From positions 62,001-126,000 of the forward strand of contig NZ_JBLJBV010000066.1 of assembly GCF_047638075.1 (NCBI RefSeq): a DNA stretch of 64,000 nt, written 5' to 3'. Position 1 is the first letter of the stretch. Every line of letters starts with the position of its first letter. The notes under the pieces were generated by a model that worked only from the letters and a program-made list of their open reading frames with translations, searched no databases and was not told where the DNA came from. This stretch comes from UBA6197 sp047638075 (lineage in GTDB: Bacteria > Pseudomonadota > Alphaproteobacteria > Rhodobacterales > Rhodobacteraceae). Both the position numbers and the translations under genes were made by a program. Below are positions 62,862-64,000 of the stretch, in pieces.

Positions 62862-64000
62862 ATGAGTTGGTTGACACGGGCGATCCTGGTCGCGGTTTTT
62901 TCGGTCTGCGCAGGCGGCGCAATGGCGCAGAACGCCTGGGTGCAGATCGAGGCGCAACCCTCGTTGCGCGAAGGCGAGGCGCGCGCCCGTGCCTGGGCTG
63001 AAACGCTGCCCGATATCAGCGGCTTTGTGATGTCGACCGGCTGGTATGCGGTGACGCTGGGCCCATTCTCAGACGATGTGGCCGCGCAAAAGCTGCAAGT
63101 GCTGCGCGGCGAGCGGATGATCCCTTCCGACAGCTACCTGTCGGACGGGCGCAATTACCGCCAGCAGTTCTGGCCCGTGGGCGCGGCATTGCAGCCGCAA
63201 CCCGAGCCCGAGGTCACCGTTGACCCGGCCACGATGCCCGACGCAACCGCAACGCCGACCCCCGATAGAGCCACCCCCGAGGGGCTGGCCGCACCCGTTG
63301 AAACCCTGGCCGAGGCCCGCGCCGCAGAAGCCGCCTTGACCCGCCCGGAACGCGAGTTGATCCAGACCGCGTTGCAGTGGAAGGGCTTTTACACCGCAGG
63401 TATCGACGGCGCCTTTGGCCCTGGCACCCGCAACAGCATTGCCGCCTGGCAGTCCGCGAACGGCCATGAGCCCACGGGCGTTCTGGCCAGCCGCCAACGT
63501 GCCGACCTGATTGCCGCCTATGAAGGCGAACGTGCCGCCCTTGGCCTGACGCTGGTTGAAGATGCCCAAGCGGCCATCGCGGTCGAAATGCCGATGGGTC
63601 TTGTGAAGTTTGACCATTACGACCCGCCTTTCGTGCATTACAATGAAAAAGACGGCTCTGGGGTCCGGGTGCTGCTGATTTCGCAGCAGGGGGACCAGAA
63701 CACGCTGTTTGGCCTATATGATGTGATGCAAACGCTGGAAATCGTGCCGCTGGAGGGTGCGCGCGAACGGTCGCGCAACGGCTTTACGCTGACCGGGCAG
63801 AACGACCGGATCCACTCGCATACCGAGGTTACGCTGCGCGGCGGATTGATCAAGGGCTTTACCCTGATCTACCCGGCGAAAGACGCGAAGCGGATGGAAC
63901 GCGTGCTGAAGGCGATGCAGGGCAGTTTCAAAAGCCTGGGCGATACCGCGCTTGATGATACGCTGGGCCAACCCCTGGCAGAAACGCGCGCTGATCTGTT
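62862..64000 (+). CDS. Exported protein with peptidoglycan-binding domain, likely serine protease (3' truncated)
   Basis: The open frame starts at an ATG at 62862 and runs off the window. Its 379 residues so far have a signal peptide (SWLTRAILVAVFSVCAGGAMAQ), an SPOR-like repeat region (AWVQIEAQPSLREGEARARAWA), a Pro/Ala-rich linker, and a peptidoglycan-binding-1 domain (LIQTALQWKGFYTAGIDGAFGPGTRNSIAAWQ). I recall a trypsin-like domain after this arrangement in Rhodobacteraceae, but it is not in the window. It is divergent from glyQ. Confidence 0.85.
   Translation, partial: MSWLTRAILVAVFSVCAGGAMAQNAWVQIEAQPSLREGEARARAWAETLPDISGFVMSTGWYAVTLGPFSDDVAAQKLQVLRGERMIPSDSYLSDGRNYRQQFWPVGAALQPQPEPEVTVDPATMPDATATPTPDRATPEGLAAPVETLAEARAAEAALTRPERELIQTALQWKGFYTAGIDGAFGPGTRNSIAAWQSANGHEPTGVLASRQRADLIAAYEGERAALGLTLVEDAQAAIAVEMPMGLVKFDHYDPPFVHYNEKDGSGVRVLLISQQGDQNTLFGLYDVMQTLEIVPLEGARERSRNGFTLTGQNDRIHSHTEVTLRGGLIKGFTLIYPAKDAKRMERVLKAMQGSFKSLGDTALDDTLGQPLAETRADL

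Overview
The window looks like chromosomal DNA of a Rhodobacteraceae (Rhodobacter/Roseobacter-type) alphaproteobacterium. The evidence is high GC, the order dusB-ntrBC-ntrYX-trkAH-hfq-hflX, an NtrC and NtrX without the sigma-54 GAFTGA loop, a HemB without the metal-binding cysteines, a fused IspDF, and several small proteins typical of this family. The species cannot be named from sequence alone. I see no insertion sequence, phage, CRISPR array, rRNA or replication origin. Most of the window is core genome, gene-dense, with many 1-4 base start/stop overlaps.

Layout. 1-1538: C-terminal part of a penicillin-acylase-type Ntn hydrolase. 1607-13528 (minus): dusB-ntrB-ntrC, ntrY-ntrX, trkA-trkH, hfq-hflX (nitrogen control, potassium uptake, RNA chaperone and ribosome rescue GTPase). 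13716-20757 (mostly plus): ispDF-pgpA-cinA, a COQ10/RatA-like protein (minus), hpt with a 62-residue membrane protein, a dihaem cytochrome c, the pseudouridine catabolic pair psuK-psuG, and a DUF502 membrane protein. 20758-21200: non-coding, with a dispersed repeat and a likely small RNA. 21201-23552: YejA-like binding protein, entericidin-like lipoprotein and a CsbD-like acidic protein. 23607-28295: cupin-HTH regulator divergent from a four-gene cassette (acyl-CoA ligase, LysE exporter, DsbA-like protein, Bcr/CflA efflux pump). 28292-35597: mfd, a membrane protein, hemB, SYLF lipoprotein, lytic transglycosylase, ssb. 36009-38184 (minus): EF-hand protein, ECF sigma factor, likely anti-sigma factor and periplasmic metal-sensor-like protein. 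38359-41217: DUF983, Nudix, EamA, lipocalin-like and Cys-rich lipoproteins. 41445-47945: LysR regulator, polyamine-type ABC transporter and aldehyde dehydrogenase. 47949-50871: universal stress protein, SulP transporter and divergent ModE-like regulator. 50944-51020: tRNA-Met. 51071-56252 (minus): UDP-sugar epimerase, glmM-folP-folB, SleB-type hydrolase. 56485-62689 (minus): PPDK-like protein and glyQ-DUF6446-glyS. 62862-end: exported protein with a peptidoglycan-binding domain, cut by the window.

The observations I rate highest are a pyruvate phosphate dikinase homologue whose ATP-grasp residues are replaced while its phosphohistidine and PEP domains look intact; a previously unlisted small-RNA candidate at 21016-21092 with promoter, hairpins and terminator; a four-copy dispersed 3'-end repeat; and an EF-hand/ECF-sigma/anti-sigma/metal-sensor cluster. 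Nothing in the window is clearly a wholly new defence or mobile system.
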